Shown in pieces: positions 43,318 through 52,206 of a stretch of DNA of 64,000 nt. The translations under genes and the position numbers were made by a program. This DNA comes from IDS-8 sp035304345 (GTDB lineage Bacteria > Pseudomonadota > Gammaproteobacteria > Steroidobacterales > Woeseiaceae). The notes under the pieces were generated by a model. That model was not told the origin of the DNA, did not search any database, and saw nothing but the letters and a program-made list of their open reading frames with translations. The stretch is taken from assembly GCA_035304345.1 (NCBI GenBank), contig DATGQE010000022.1:1-64000 (forward strand). Direction: 5' to 3'. How positions within the stretch are numbered: position 1 is the stretch's first letter; each line of letters opens with the position of its first letter.

Positions 43318-45519
43318 ATGGATGCGCTTTGCCCGAAACCCCGCGGCGCCGCGCCGCTCGCGGTCCGTGCCTTCGCCATCGCCGGTCTCGCGGCGCTCTG
43401 CCTCGTTGCCGGCCCGGCCGCGGCCGACGACCTGTCCGGCCGCACCCTGGTGCGGGTCGACCAGGCCGAGGATGCCCTCGCGCTCATGGTGCTGCGCATC
43501 GGCCTGGACGACGAGGACAAGGTGAGCGGCGAGGTGGCCTCCGTCACCGTGGAAGCCGCGAACGAGCGCGAGGTGACGCTCAACGTCGCGTACCGCGGCT
43601 ACCAGGGCGCGGAGCTCGCGTTCGAGGTCAAGGACACGGACAAGCGCCGCATCGAGCGCATACCCGAGGTCCGGTACGCCGTGCCGGAGGCGGACCCGGA
43701 TGCGGTGCAGGCGGCCGTCGTGAAGCTCGCGCTCGACGACCGCACGGAAGAAGGGTTCGAGGCGCGCTCGAGCCGCCTCGAGATGTCCATACGGAAGCAC
43801 GGCAAGCGCACCGTGCAGCACCTGTTCACCTGGCTGCTTGACAAGACCTGGTCGCACGCGATCTCGAACGAGAACCTCGTCGTCCGCGTGACGCCGCGGC
43901 CGATCGGCGAGACCGCGGACTGGGTGCGCAACATCACGCGTCCCGCGGAGCCCGCTCCCGCGCCGCGGCCGGTGGCCGTGACTCCGCTCAGGCTCGATCG
44001 GCCGGTGCTCGCGGCGCTCGCGACCCCGAACACGCCTACGCCGACGCGCCGTCCCGCCGTCACCGCGACCCCCACCGCCCGCATTGCGACCGCGGAAACG
44101 CTGCGCAACGAGAACATCGCGCTCATCCAGGCGCTGCCGAACCGCGAGACGATGCTCGCGATCAGGGACTATCGCTTCGCCACCGCAAAGCCGACCTCGC
44201 CGACCTCCACCGAAGCGAGCAACCAGGTCGCGAACGCCTCCGTCGACCTGCTGTCGCTGCTGCGCTTCGAGGACGGCGTCGACTTCGATGCCTCGGACAT
44301 CCTCGGCATTGCGCGCCACGTGTACCCGGACGCGAACCCGGCGAGCGGCGTGTTCTACTACGTGCCGCGGGCGTACCGCCTGTCCTACGACCCGAACGTC
44401 GGCGGCGGCAAAGGCCTCGGTTTCCGCATCACCTACGATCGCCGCCGCGAAGGGCAGGAGACGCCGTCCGTGCGCATGGCGGCGTCCTTCGATTCAGCCG
44501 TGGACTTGAGGGAGATCCGGCTCGCCGAGCGCATCCTCGAGGCGCTAGACCGAGCCGACGCGAGCTTCCAGTTCAAGCCGCCGCTCAAGCCGTTCCCCCT
44601 GGCGGCGCCGCCGGCGTTCGATTTCTCCGGCGCGCTGGCGGGCCATGTCGATCCGGAGCGCATTGCCGTCGTGGCGCTGTCGGACACGCTCGAAGGCATC
44701 GACGTGTCCTGGGCGACCGATGCGATCGCCGCGCAGAACATCCGGCGCGACCTGCGCGACGGCACGCCGATCACCGGCATCGCCGGCTTCGATCCGCCGG
44801 GCGAGAACGCCCCGCGGCTCGTAATGCCGGTGCGCATCGACATCACGGATCCGGACGTCTACCAGGCGGTGGCCTGGAGCCGCGAAGGCCCGATCCGCAA
44901 CCGCTCGCCGCTGCCGATCGTGCTGCAGTACGTGCACGCGCTCGTCATCGAGGGCAATCGCCCGCGCCTGTACTCCTGGACGCTGGACGACACGCCGCTG
45001 CCGCCCTCGTCGACGCTGGAGCTGGACCTCGGTCCCATTCCCGAAGCGGTGGACGGCAAGGCGGAGCGCGTCTGGCTGCAGTACCGGCTCGACCGGAGCT
45101 GCGAGACCTGCATCGACGGCGTGGTCGACACGTTGCTGTCGGGCGACGTGTGGCCGGACACCGGCAGCATCACGCTCCGGAGCCTGACGCCGCTGGAGGC
45201 CACCGGGGCCGCCGAGATCTGGGTCGACGTCCGCTCCCGCTTCTTCGACCCGAGCGACAGGAGCGTCAGGCCGGGTCCGCAGACCACGATCGTCGCCGAC
45301 CGCGCGAGCTACCAAATCGACCCCGTCTTCCTGACGAGCCGCCTCGATCCGGCGACCGGCGAGGCCTGGCCGCTCTTCGAGTACCGGCTCACGCTCGTCA
45401 TGCCCGACGGCAGCGTCCACGACGGGATGCACTGGCTGCCCAGCGAGCGCGACACGGTCGTGATCGGCCCCGTGCAGGTCGAGCAGTCCCTGGGCTTCCT
45501 CCCGGGAAGCGGGACCTGA
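43318..45519 (+). CDS. Exported multidomain protein, first gene of the paralogue operon
   Basis: A 733-residue protein of unknown function with a signal peptide ending in AGPAAADD. Residues about 40-220 are a unique N-terminal part. A Thr/Pro-rich linker (NTPTPTRRPAVTATPT) follows, then a copy of the module seen in the next five genes: HVYPDANPASGVFYYVPRAY, GKGLGFRITYDRR and VALSDTLEGIDV. The C-terminal part has strands YVHALVIEG, RVWLQYRLDRSCETCIDGVVD (a CxxC) and WPLFEYRLTLVMPDG. I recognise no family. The next gene starts two bases later. It is probably periplasmic or surface-located, and the first member of a co-transcribed set. Confidence 0.72.
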   Translation: MDALCPKPRGAAPLAVRAFAIAGLAALCLVAGPAAADDLSGRTLVRVDQAEDALALMVLRIGLDDEDKVSGEVASVTVEAANEREVTLNVAYRGYQGAELAFEVKDTDKRRIERIPEVRYAVPEADPDAVQAAVVKLALDDRTEEGFEARSSRLEMSIRKHGKRTVQHLFTWLLDKTWSHAISNENLVVRVTPRPIGETADWVRNITRPAEPAPAPRPVAVTPLRLDRPVLAALATPNTPTPTRRPAVTATPTARIATAETLRNENIALIQALPNRETMLAIRDYRFATAKPTSPTSTEASNQVANASVDLLSLLRFEDGVDFDASDILGIARHVYPDANPASGVFYYVPRAYRLSYDPNVGGGKGLGFRITYDRRREGQETPSVRMAASFDSAVDLREIRLAERILEALDRADASFQFKPPLKPFPLAAPPAFDFSGALAGHVDPERIAVVALSDTLEGIDVSWATDAIAAQNIRRDLRDGTPITGIAGFDPPGENAPRLVMPVRIDITDPDVYQAVAWSREGPIRNRSPLPIVLQYVHALVIEGNRPRLYSWTLDDTPLPPSSTLELDLGPIPEAVDGKAERVWLQYRLDRSCETCIDGVVDTLLSGDVWPDTGSITLRSLTPLEATGAAEIWVDVRSRFFDPSDRSVRPGPQTTIVADRASYQIDPVFLTSRLDPATGEAWPLFEYRLTLVMPDGSVHDGMHWLPSERDTVVIGPVQVEQSLGFLPGSGT

Positions 45520-45521
45520 CC

Positions 45522-46664
45522 ATGGCGAAGCGCAGCCTTGCCCTGTGCCTGCTGGGCCTGCCGGCGTTCGCCGCGGCCGTGCCGGACTTCAGCCAGCGCA
45601 TGGACGTCGCCGGCATCACGGTCGTGCGCGACCGCGAAGCGCCCCGCACGTTCTATTTCCTGCCGAACGCGATCGAGATCGCGACCGCGGACGACGGCGG
45701 CCCCAGGCTCGCGTTCACGGTCGCGGTCTATACCGGGTCCGTCGTTCACGGGGACCAGGGAGAGCGCCGGCTGCGGGCCTCGTTCTACGCCCGCGTCCGG
45801 CGTGCCGATCACGACCCGTTGCGCTACCGGCGCGCGGCCGACGAGCTCGTGCAGCGCTTCGGGCCGGGCGTGGTGCTGCGCGAGATTCCCGTGAGCCGCC
45901 TGGATGCGAAGCTCGTGTACGCCGGCGACGACGGCAGCGAGCGCACCGCCGCGGAAGGGTTCTTCGAGCCGGCGGACGGCGCGCCGTGGGGCGGCGCGAC
46001 CTGGCAGGAGCGCGACGTGTTCCTGGCCCTCGACCCGGTGAACGCCCAGCTCGTCGAGCACGTCCTCGAGAACGGCGATCCCGGACTCACGCTGAGCTAC
46101 GCGTTCCATGCGCGCGCCTGGGTTGCCGCGGATGCCCCGGGCGAGATCGATGCCGAGGGCATCGATCCCGCTCTCCTCGGGGAGCTCGCGGAGGATGGCG
46201 GTGAAAGCCCGGAACAGCCCGCGGAGATCGTGGTGCAGGCGGATGCGCTCCCGATCCGGATCGCAGCGGAGCACCGCGCGTCGCGGATCGAGCGTTATCA
46301 CCTCGAGAGCACGACGCCGCCGAACTACGCGAGCCTCGTCGTGTACTGCTTCGACTTCCGCGACGCCCTGCGCGAAGACCTTTACGAGAAGGCGGTGGTG
46401 ATCGAAGCGAGCGGCGCGGCCGGCGGCACGACCCGCCACCTCGCCGTGTTCGGCGGCGACACCCCCGAGATCTACGCCCGGACGGTGCGCTTCCCGTTCG
46501 CGGTGGACCTGCGCAAGCCCTACCGCTGGCGCGCCGAGGAGGTGCTCACGAGCGGCGAGCTCAAGGTCGGCGACTGGATCGAGAGCGCGTCGTGGGTCGA
46601 GCCGATCGACGCCACGGGCGACGTCACTGCCTGGAACGAACGAGCCGAGGGAGAAGACCTGTGA
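45522..46664 (+). CDS. Exported protein of the paralogue operon (second gene)
   Basis: A 380-residue exported protein with a signal peptide (SLALCLLGLPAFAAAVP). It carries the shared N-module: ITVVRDREAPRTFYFLPNAIEIATADDGGPRLAFTVAVYTGS, and the C-terminal strand pattern ASLVVYCFDFRD...VVIEAS. It is shorter than its paralogues (583-712) and lacks the central RKRH-type module. The ATG is two bases after the stop of the first gene. Its stop overlaps the start of the third gene (GTGA). Function unknown. Confidence 0.72.
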   Translation: MAKRSLALCLLGLPAFAAAVPDFSQRMDVAGITVVRDREAPRTFYFLPNAIEIATADDGGPRLAFTVAVYTGSVVHGDQGERRLRASFYARVRRADHDPLRYRRAADELVQRFGPGVVLREIPVSRLDAKLVYAGDDGSERTAAEGFFEPADGAPWGGATWQERDVFLALDPVNAQLVEHVLENGDPGLTLSYAFHARAWVAADAPGEIDAEGIDPALLGELAEDGGESPEQPAEIVVQADALPIRIAAEHRASRIERYHLESTTPPNYASLVVYCFDFRDALREDLYEKAVVIEASGAAGGTTRHLAVFGGDTPEIYARTVRFPFAVDLRKPYRWRAEEVLTSGELKVGDWIESASWVEPIDATGDVTAWNERAEGEDL

Positions 46665-48472
46665 GGAACGTGCTGCATTTCGCCATCCTGCTTGCGCTGC
46701 TCGCGACCGCGCCGCTGCAGGCGGCCGTCAACTACGACGCGGGCGTGCTGACGCTGGAAGGCGTCCAGGTCTTCCAGGATGCCGACGACCCGACTGCCTG
46801 GTACTACCTGCCGCAATACCCCAGGGTCGCCCGCAACGAGCAGGGCGATTTCCAGTTCCTGCTGCTGAAGCAGGTCGGCGGCGATGCCCCCGGCGGCATC
46901 TTCCACGCGCTCATCGAGTTCACGCTGGACGAAAGCGTCGTCGAGCGCGTGCAGGCGAAGCTCCAGGAAGTGCGGCCCGGCGCGAAGCTCGTCGGTGCGC
47001 TCCCGCTCCTGCAGCCGGGCGAGAACGACGCCGTCGGCGGCTTCCGCGTGATCTCGGCCACGCTCGACCCGAACGCGCCGCCCGATCGCCTCACGGGCCG
47101 CGTCGTGGCCAGCGGCCCGGCGCCGCTCACGCCGGGGTCGCGTGCCGCGATCGCTGCCCGGCTTTCGGCGGCCGAGGCGACCGTGCTCATGGACTCCATG
47201 ACCGGGGCCACCTCCGACCTGTCGATCGCGATCCGCGGCTACTACGAGGCGAAGGTCCGCGGCTACAACGCGACGGTCAGGGCGAACATGGACACCATCT
47301 ACTCGCACCGCAGCGTCGTGGACAACCTGACCAAGGGATACACGAAGCGCGAAGCGCGCCGCCTCGTCGACGAGCTGCACCAGGACGGGGCGATCGAGGT
47401 CGACGTCTACGACCGGACGGAAGCGCTGGGCCTCGATGCCAAAGACCTCGCCGGGGTACTGGACGTCGTCACCGACAAGCTGATCGAGGTCATGTTCGAC
47501 ACCGAGACCGGCTGGTCGCGCGTCCCGGACCCCGAGGTCCTGCTCGCGCAGGAGCAGATCAAGGGGCGCCAGGAGAAAGGCTGGTTCGGCAAGATCTTCG
47601 GCGGCCCCGAGGACCTGCCGTACTACACGGACGACCAGTACGTCCTCAAGAACCGCGAGGACATCCGTTCGCAGAGCTTCTTCCTGAACCTCTCGAAGTC
47701 GACGGTCATCCGCATCCCGTTCGACACGACCGGCAACATCGGCGGTTTCTACGACGCGCTGACGCCGGAGGTACGGGCCGCCCTGTTCCGGGTCGTGGAC
47801 CTCGAAGCGGATGCGGACCTGCAGCAGCTCGACGTGCGCTTCCACGTCGACGGCCAGATCGCGGAAGGCTTCGAGCAGACGTTCAACAACGTCGCGGTCA
47901 ACGTGCGCCAGGCCGGCAGGAACGGCCGGCCGTCGCGTTCCGACAGCCTCTACATCCAGGCCGCCGACCTGGCCGGCGGCGACGGCATGCGCACGTTCAG
48001 GCTTTCGCGCCTCGGCGATGCGACCGACGCGTGGCGGGAATTCGAGTACCAGGTCGCGTGGTCGCTGCGCGGGCAGTCGGGCCTGCTCCGGCAACCGGCC
48101 GACCCGGACCGGTGGCTCCGCTCCAGCGACGGCATCGTCACTTTGCTGCCGCCGCTCGAGCGCAAGGCGATCACGATCCTCACCGACACTCGCGAGTTCG
48201 AAAACCGGGGCGTCGTCGCCGCCGTCGTGCAGATCATGTCGGAGCTGGGCGGCGAAGTGCGCTTCGTCGGCGAGACCCGGATCCTGTCGAGCGACTCCGA
48301 CCCGCTGCGCGAGCGCGTCGTGTACCACGATCCCGGCGAGCCCGTGGCGTTCCGCATCGTCTGGCACACGCGCGACGGGAAGCGCGCAAAGGGCGACCCG
48401 GTGCTGCTCGAGGACAACCTCATCAACGTCGCGGCACCGGCCGCCGACTGGCTCGCGGAGCACGCCACGTGA
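46661..48472 (+). CDS. Exported protein of the paralogue operon (third gene)
   Basis: A 603-residue protein with signal peptide (NVLHFAILLALLATAPLQAA). Shared module 1: VQVFQDADDPTAWYYLPQYPRVARNEQGDFQFLLLKQVGG and IFHALIEFTLDESVVERVQAKLQEVRPGAKLVGALPLLQP. Middle module: the strand LDVRFHVDGQIAEGF followed by VAVNVRQAGRNG. C-terminal module: EFEYQVAWSLRGQSG, VVAAVVQIMSEL and GEPVAFRIVWHTRDGKR. A KGWFGKIFGGPEDLPYYTDD insertion separates modules. The GTG start overlaps the preceding stop by four bases. No recognised family. Confidence 0.73.
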   Translation: MRNVLHFAILLALLATAPLQAAVNYDAGVLTLEGVQVFQDADDPTAWYYLPQYPRVARNEQGDFQFLLLKQVGGDAPGGIFHALIEFTLDESVVERVQAKLQEVRPGAKLVGALPLLQPGENDAVGGFRVISATLDPNAPPDRLTGRVVASGPAPLTPGSRAAIAARLSAAEATVLMDSMTGATSDLSIAIRGYYEAKVRGYNATVRANMDTIYSHRSVVDNLTKGYTKREARRLVDELHQDGAIEVDVYDRTEALGLDAKDLAGVLDVVTDKLIEVMFDTETGWSRVPDPEVLLAQEQIKGRQEKGWFGKIFGGPEDLPYYTDDQYVLKNREDIRSQSFFLNLSKSTVIRIPFDTTGNIGGFYDALTPEVRAALFRVVDLEADADLQQLDVRFHVDGQIAEGFEQTFNNVAVNVRQAGRNGRPSRSDSLYIQAADLAGGDGMRTFRLSRLGDATDAWREFEYQVAWSLRGQSGLLRQPADPDRWLRSSDGIVTLLPPLERKAITILTDTREFENRGVVAAVVQIMSELGGEVRFVGETRILSSDSDPLRERVVYHDPGEPVAFRIVWHTRDGKRAKGDPVLLEDNLINVAAPAADWLAEHAT

Positions 48473-50220
48473 GATCGCCGATCGCCATCGCGTGCCTCGC
48501 GGCCGTACTCGCGGCGGCGTTCCTGCCGGCCCGTTCGTCGGCGGAGCTGCTCGTCGACCACGCGCGCTTCGTCGATGGCCTGTGGCTGTTCCCGCAGAAG
48601 GACCAGCCGCGGAGCTGGCGCTACCTGCCGCAGAGCGCGTACCTGTCGACGAACGCCGCCGGCGATCCCCAGTTCTCGCTCACTTTCTTCGTCGACGAGG
48701 AGCCCGCCGCGGGCGCCGCGGAGGCGAGCTCGATCGGCACGGCGAGCGGGGGCGCGATCCTGCACCTCCTGGTGGAGTACGGCACGCCGCCGGGAGCGGT
48801 CGCGGCGGCGCAGGCAGCGCTGCGCCGGGAGCTGGACGACGACACGCTCGTCGTCGACGGACCGGTCATCTTCGACAGCGGCACGTTCTCGGTCGTGTCC
48901 TCGGTGCTGACCGGCGAAGGCGCCCGCTCCGCCACCCTCGTCGCGCAGCGCCCGGCGCCCGTGCTCGAAGGCCAGAGCGTCGCGCTTTCGTTCCAGCTCG
49001 AGCCGCGGCTCGCGAACGTCCTGCTCGCGACGATGCAGACCGATACGCCCGATTTCTCGCTCGCGTTCGACCTGCAGTTTCACGGGCTCAGCGACGCCTA
49101 CGACGCCGAGATGGTGATCGACTGGGAAAAGACGAAGAACAGCCTGCGCGCGGGCGGCGGCATCGACGTGTACGTCGTGTCGCTCGACGCCGAGGCCGCG
49201 ATCGAGAGGGCATTCCAGGACGGCGCCATCGAGCTCGTCGTGCACGGCGACGACGCGCAGATGGACAGCCTCGTCCAGCTCGCGCACTCGAAAGCCATGG
49301 ACATCCTGTACGCGCCGATCGAGATCGACGAGATCCCGCCGGACCAGCGGGGCGGCATGATGGACGCGCTCGGCCTCATCCTCGACGGCATCGGCGGCAA
49401 GGCCGCCACGTCGGCGCTCGGCTTCGGGCTGTCGGCGAGCTACCGCATGAAGGACCTGAGGAGCGAAGGCGTCACGCGGCTCTCGTTCCGGAAGGCGGAT
49501 ACGGTGCGGCGCAACGCGCTGCTCACCGTCAACCTGGGCGACCTGTACGCGCGCTACGGCGACGACGAGCGCTTCTTCCGCGTGGAATCCACCGGCGACT
49601 GCGATTTCGCGCAGCGCCGGGTTTTCGTGCTGGTCGACGGCGCGCTCAGGCCGGACATCGGCTCGTTCGTCAATCACGTCGGCGTGTGGCTGCGCAAGCG
49701 CCATGCCTCGGGCGAGGTCACCCTGCGCGAGCTCACGATCGATCCGCAGCGGCTGGACGCGGGCGAGACGCCCGGGCCGCTCGTCTACAACAGCAAGGGC
49801 GACGGCTGCGACGAGCGCTGGCTCAGTTACGAGTACCGCACCGACTGGAACTTCATCGGCGGCGGCACTTATGCGTCCGACTGGCAGGACTCGTCCTCGG
49901 CGAGCATCGGGCTCACCGCACCCTACCACCGCCGGCTCGTCGAGCTCGCCGGCGACATGCAGGTCCTCGCCGAGCGCGGCGTTCGCGCCGTGGTCGTCGA
50001 GGTCAGCAGCGATTTCTTCGGCCGGCGCAAGGTCGAGCGCCGCACCCTGCGGCCGGCGCCCGGCGCGCCGCCGCCGGAGCCCGTTGCGCTCGTGCTGCCG
50101 GCCGGCAGCTACGACTACCGCTACGAGGTCACCTGGATCATGGACGGGGGCCCGGTGACGGCGGCGGGCGAGGACGACCTGGGATTCATCTTTCTCGACG
50201 AGATTCCCGGCCGCCCGTGA
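48469..50220 (+). CDS. Exported protein of the paralogue operon (fourth gene)
   Basis: A 583-residue protein with signal peptide (IAIACLAAVLAAAFLPARSSAE). Module 1: LWLFPQKDQPRSWRYLPQSAYLSTNAAGDPQFSLTFFVDEEP, GGAILHLLVEYGTPPGAVAAA and DGPVIFDSGTFSVVSSV. Middle module: ASYRMKDLRSEGVTRLSF, DERFFRVESTG, RRVFVLVDGALRPDIGSFVNHVGVWLRKRHASG. C-module: LSYEYRTDWNFIGG, VRAVVVEVSSDFFGRRKVE, and SYDYRYEVTWIMDGG. The GTG start overlaps the previous stop by four bases. It is the clearest example of the three-module plan. Function unknown. Confidence 0.74.
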   Translation: MRSPIAIACLAAVLAAAFLPARSSAELLVDHARFVDGLWLFPQKDQPRSWRYLPQSAYLSTNAAGDPQFSLTFFVDEEPAAGAAEASSIGTASGGAILHLLVEYGTPPGAVAAAQAALRRELDDDTLVVDGPVIFDSGTFSVVSSVLTGEGARSATLVAQRPAPVLEGQSVALSFQLEPRLANVLLATMQTDTPDFSLAFDLQFHGLSDAYDAEMVIDWEKTKNSLRAGGGIDVYVVSLDAEAAIERAFQDGAIELVVHGDDAQMDSLVQLAHSKAMDILYAPIEIDEIPPDQRGGMMDALGLILDGIGGKAATSALGFGLSASYRMKDLRSEGVTRLSFRKADTVRRNALLTVNLGDLYARYGDDERFFRVESTGDCDFAQRRVFVLVDGALRPDIGSFVNHVGVWLRKRHASGEVTLRELTIDPQRLDAGETPGPLVYNSKGDGCDERWLSYEYRTDWNFIGGGTYASDWQDSSSASIGLTAPYHRRLVELAGDMQVLAERGVRAVVVEVSSDFFGRRKVERRTLRPAPGAPPPEPVALVLPAGSYDYRYEVTWIMDGGPVTAAGEDDLGFIFLDEIPGRP

Positions 50221-50253
50221 GCGGCAGGGGGATCCCGCAACAGGAGCACTGCG

Positions 50254-52206
50254 ATGAAACGGAAAACCCGCAACAGGTCGGGCACGACCTTGAAAGCGAT
50301 CCTGGCGATGCTGCTTCTCGGCATCGGGCCGTGGGCCGAGGCCGTCGTCCTCGACGACGACCGGCGGATCTCGGTGAAGCTCGACGACGGCACGGACGTC
50401 GTCCTCTACGGGGAAGCGGGCAACGCGCGCGAGATCGGCTGGTACTACCTGCCGCCGCGACTCACCGTCGCGATGTCGGACGACGGCCGCCCCGAGTTCC
50501 TGTTCATGAAGTTCATCACGGGCACCAACACCGACGGCAGCGGCGTCTCCGGTGCCCTGCTGCACTTCCTCGTCAAGTGGGGCCTCACGGCCGAGCAGGA
50601 GGCGGAGCTGCACCGCCGCATCGAGGCGGAGCACGGCGGGGTGCTGAAAGGCGCGGCACCTCTGTTCGCCGCGACGGGCACGGACCCGGGCTTCTCGATC
50701 GTATCGGCCACGCTGCAGGACGGCCAGCGGCGCGAGCAGCTCGTCTCCTCCGGTGCGGCACCGCTCATGCCGGGCGGCAAGGCGGCGGCCGCCGCCAGGC
50801 TCGACGCGCTCGGCGCGCAGCTTCTCGCGAAGACCTTCGAGCCCGAATCCACGATCACGGACGTGACGGCGGTCTTCAACCTCGCGTACGAGACGCAGAT
50901 GCCGGCCGCGAAGGGGCAGGTGGTCATCGACTGGAGCCGCATCGAGCAGGACATCCAGCGCATCCAGGCAGAGTACAGCCGCACCGTCGCCGGCCGCGAG
51001 AAAGGGACCACGGGGTGCTTCCTGTTCTTCTGCACCACCTCGGAGAGCAACGTGTACCGGTACTCGTACGACGAGATGCGCAACGAGTACCACTACCTGA
51101 TGGAGCAGCGCTACATCACGTTCGAGTTCGAGGAGCGCGTGGCCGACGAGCGCGTCGAGAAGATCCGCGAGGCCTTCATCAACTACTTCATCAACTCGAT
51201 GTCGCAGCCGGCGGAGGCGCCCGCGGCCAATCGCACGTCGGAGGACGAGGGCGAGGAAGACGACGATCTCGGCATCCGGACCGGCGCGCAGTACACCTAC
51301 AACGTCAACAAGATCAAGACCGGCATCCAGCGCGGCCGGCAGGTGTTCCGCATGGATTACAAGCTGACGCTGCGCTGGCCGCTGCAGGTCGTCGGCAACC
51401 TCAAGAGCTGGTACGCGGAGGTCGCGTCGGACCCGCACGCGGTGCAGTCGGTCGTGCTCGACGACCCGATGTTCGAATGGCGCGACATCCTGTTCCTCGT
51501 CGATGCCGAGGACAAGGACCTCTACGGCTCCGAGATCAACTTCACGACGATCAACGTCCGCAAGCAGCGGGCGGACGGCAGCGTGTTCGAGGATGCGATC
51601 ACCATCGACGAGGCCCACCTGCGCGACAAGGGAACGCGTGCGCTCCTGAATTACGCGCGCGGCGCGGATCCCGACAGCGGCACCTACGAGTACAAGGTGC
51701 AGATGTCCTTCCGCGGCGGCAAGCGCTGGCCGGAGAACCCGACCTGGCATCGCGGCGACTGGGAGGGTGTCTCGATCGCCTCGCCGCTGTCGCGGCGCAT
51801 CCTCGAGCTGGAAGCGGACCTCGCCGAGCTCCAGGCGGCCGGCGTCACGCGGGTCACGGCGCAGGTCCGCTACCCGAAGCTCGGCGAAGAGGCAGAGCAG
51901 AACATCCAGCTCTCGGTCGCGGGCGGCGAGCCGCTGGTCGAGCAGCCGATCTTCATGAACAGCAGCGCGGCGGGCTACGTGTACCGCCTGATCTTCAACC
52001 ATCGCGAGCAGGGCCGCCTCGCCACGCCCTGGAGCAAGCGCACCAGCGACGACTACATCTACGCCGCGCTGCCGGAAGAGCTGCGCCGCGACCTGCTGGA
52101 CGAGGCCGTGGACGACATCGTGCGCGCCGCGAAGGAAGCGGTGGTCGCCGAGGCCGGCAACCAGCTCGCACGCTTCAACATCCTGCTTGGGGAGGACGAG
52201 TCATGA
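50254..52206 (+). CDS. Exported protein of the paralogue operon (fifth gene)
   Basis: A 650-residue protein with signal peptide (LKAILAMLLLGIGPWAEAV). Module 1: VVLYGEAGNAREIGWYYLPPRLTVAMSDDGRPEFLFMKFITG and ALLHFLVKWGLTAEQEAELHRRIEAEH. An inserted segment has GTTGCFLFFCTTSESNVYRYSYDEM with two cysteines and an acidic DEGEEDDD loop. Middle module: FEWRDILFLVDAEDKDLYGSEINFTTINVRKQRADG. C-module: GTYEYKVQMSFRGGKRW, VTRVTAQVRYP and GYVYRLIFNHREQGR. It begins 33 bases after the fourth gene and ends in a four-base overlap with the sixth. Function unknown. Confidence 0.73.
   Translation: MKRKTRNRSGTTLKAILAMLLLGIGPWAEAVVLDDDRRISVKLDDGTDVVLYGEAGNAREIGWYYLPPRLTVAMSDDGRPEFLFMKFITGTNTDGSGVSGALLHFLVKWGLTAEQEAELHRRIEAEHGGVLKGAAPLFAATGTDPGFSIVSATLQDGQRREQLVSSGAAPLMPGGKAAAAARLDALGAQLLAKTFEPESTITDVTAVFNLAYETQMPAAKGQVVIDWSRIEQDIQRIQAEYSRTVAGREKGTTGCFLFFCTTSESNVYRYSYDEMRNEYHYLMEQRYITFEFEERVADERVEKIREAFINYFINSMSQPAEAPAANRTSEDEGEEDDDLGIRTGAQYTYNVNKIKTGIQRGRQVFRMDYKLTLRWPLQVVGNLKSWYAEVASDPHAVQSVVLDDPMFEWRDILFLVDAEDKDLYGSEINFTTINVRKQRADGSVFEDAITIDEAHLRDKGTRALLNYARGADPDSGTYEYKVQMSFRGGKRWPENPTWHRGDWEGVSIASPLSRRILELEADLAELQAAGVTRVTAQVRYPKLGEEAEQNIQLSVAGGEPLVEQPIFMNSSAAGYVYRLIFNHREQGRLATPWSKRTSDDYIYAALPEELRRDLLDEAVDDIVRAAKEAVVAEAGNQLARFNILLGEDES

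Noticed and set aside
43089..43583. Minus-strand 164-codon frame overlapping the start of the operon
   Set aside because: No start signal or recognisable domain; it overlaps the signal peptide region of a supported gene.
47950..52002. A 1350-codon open frame on the minus strand across the paralogue operon
   Set aside because: It is antisense to several real exported genes. Its sequence is Arg/Val/Asp/His-rich without domains, typical of the complementary frame in high-GC DNA.
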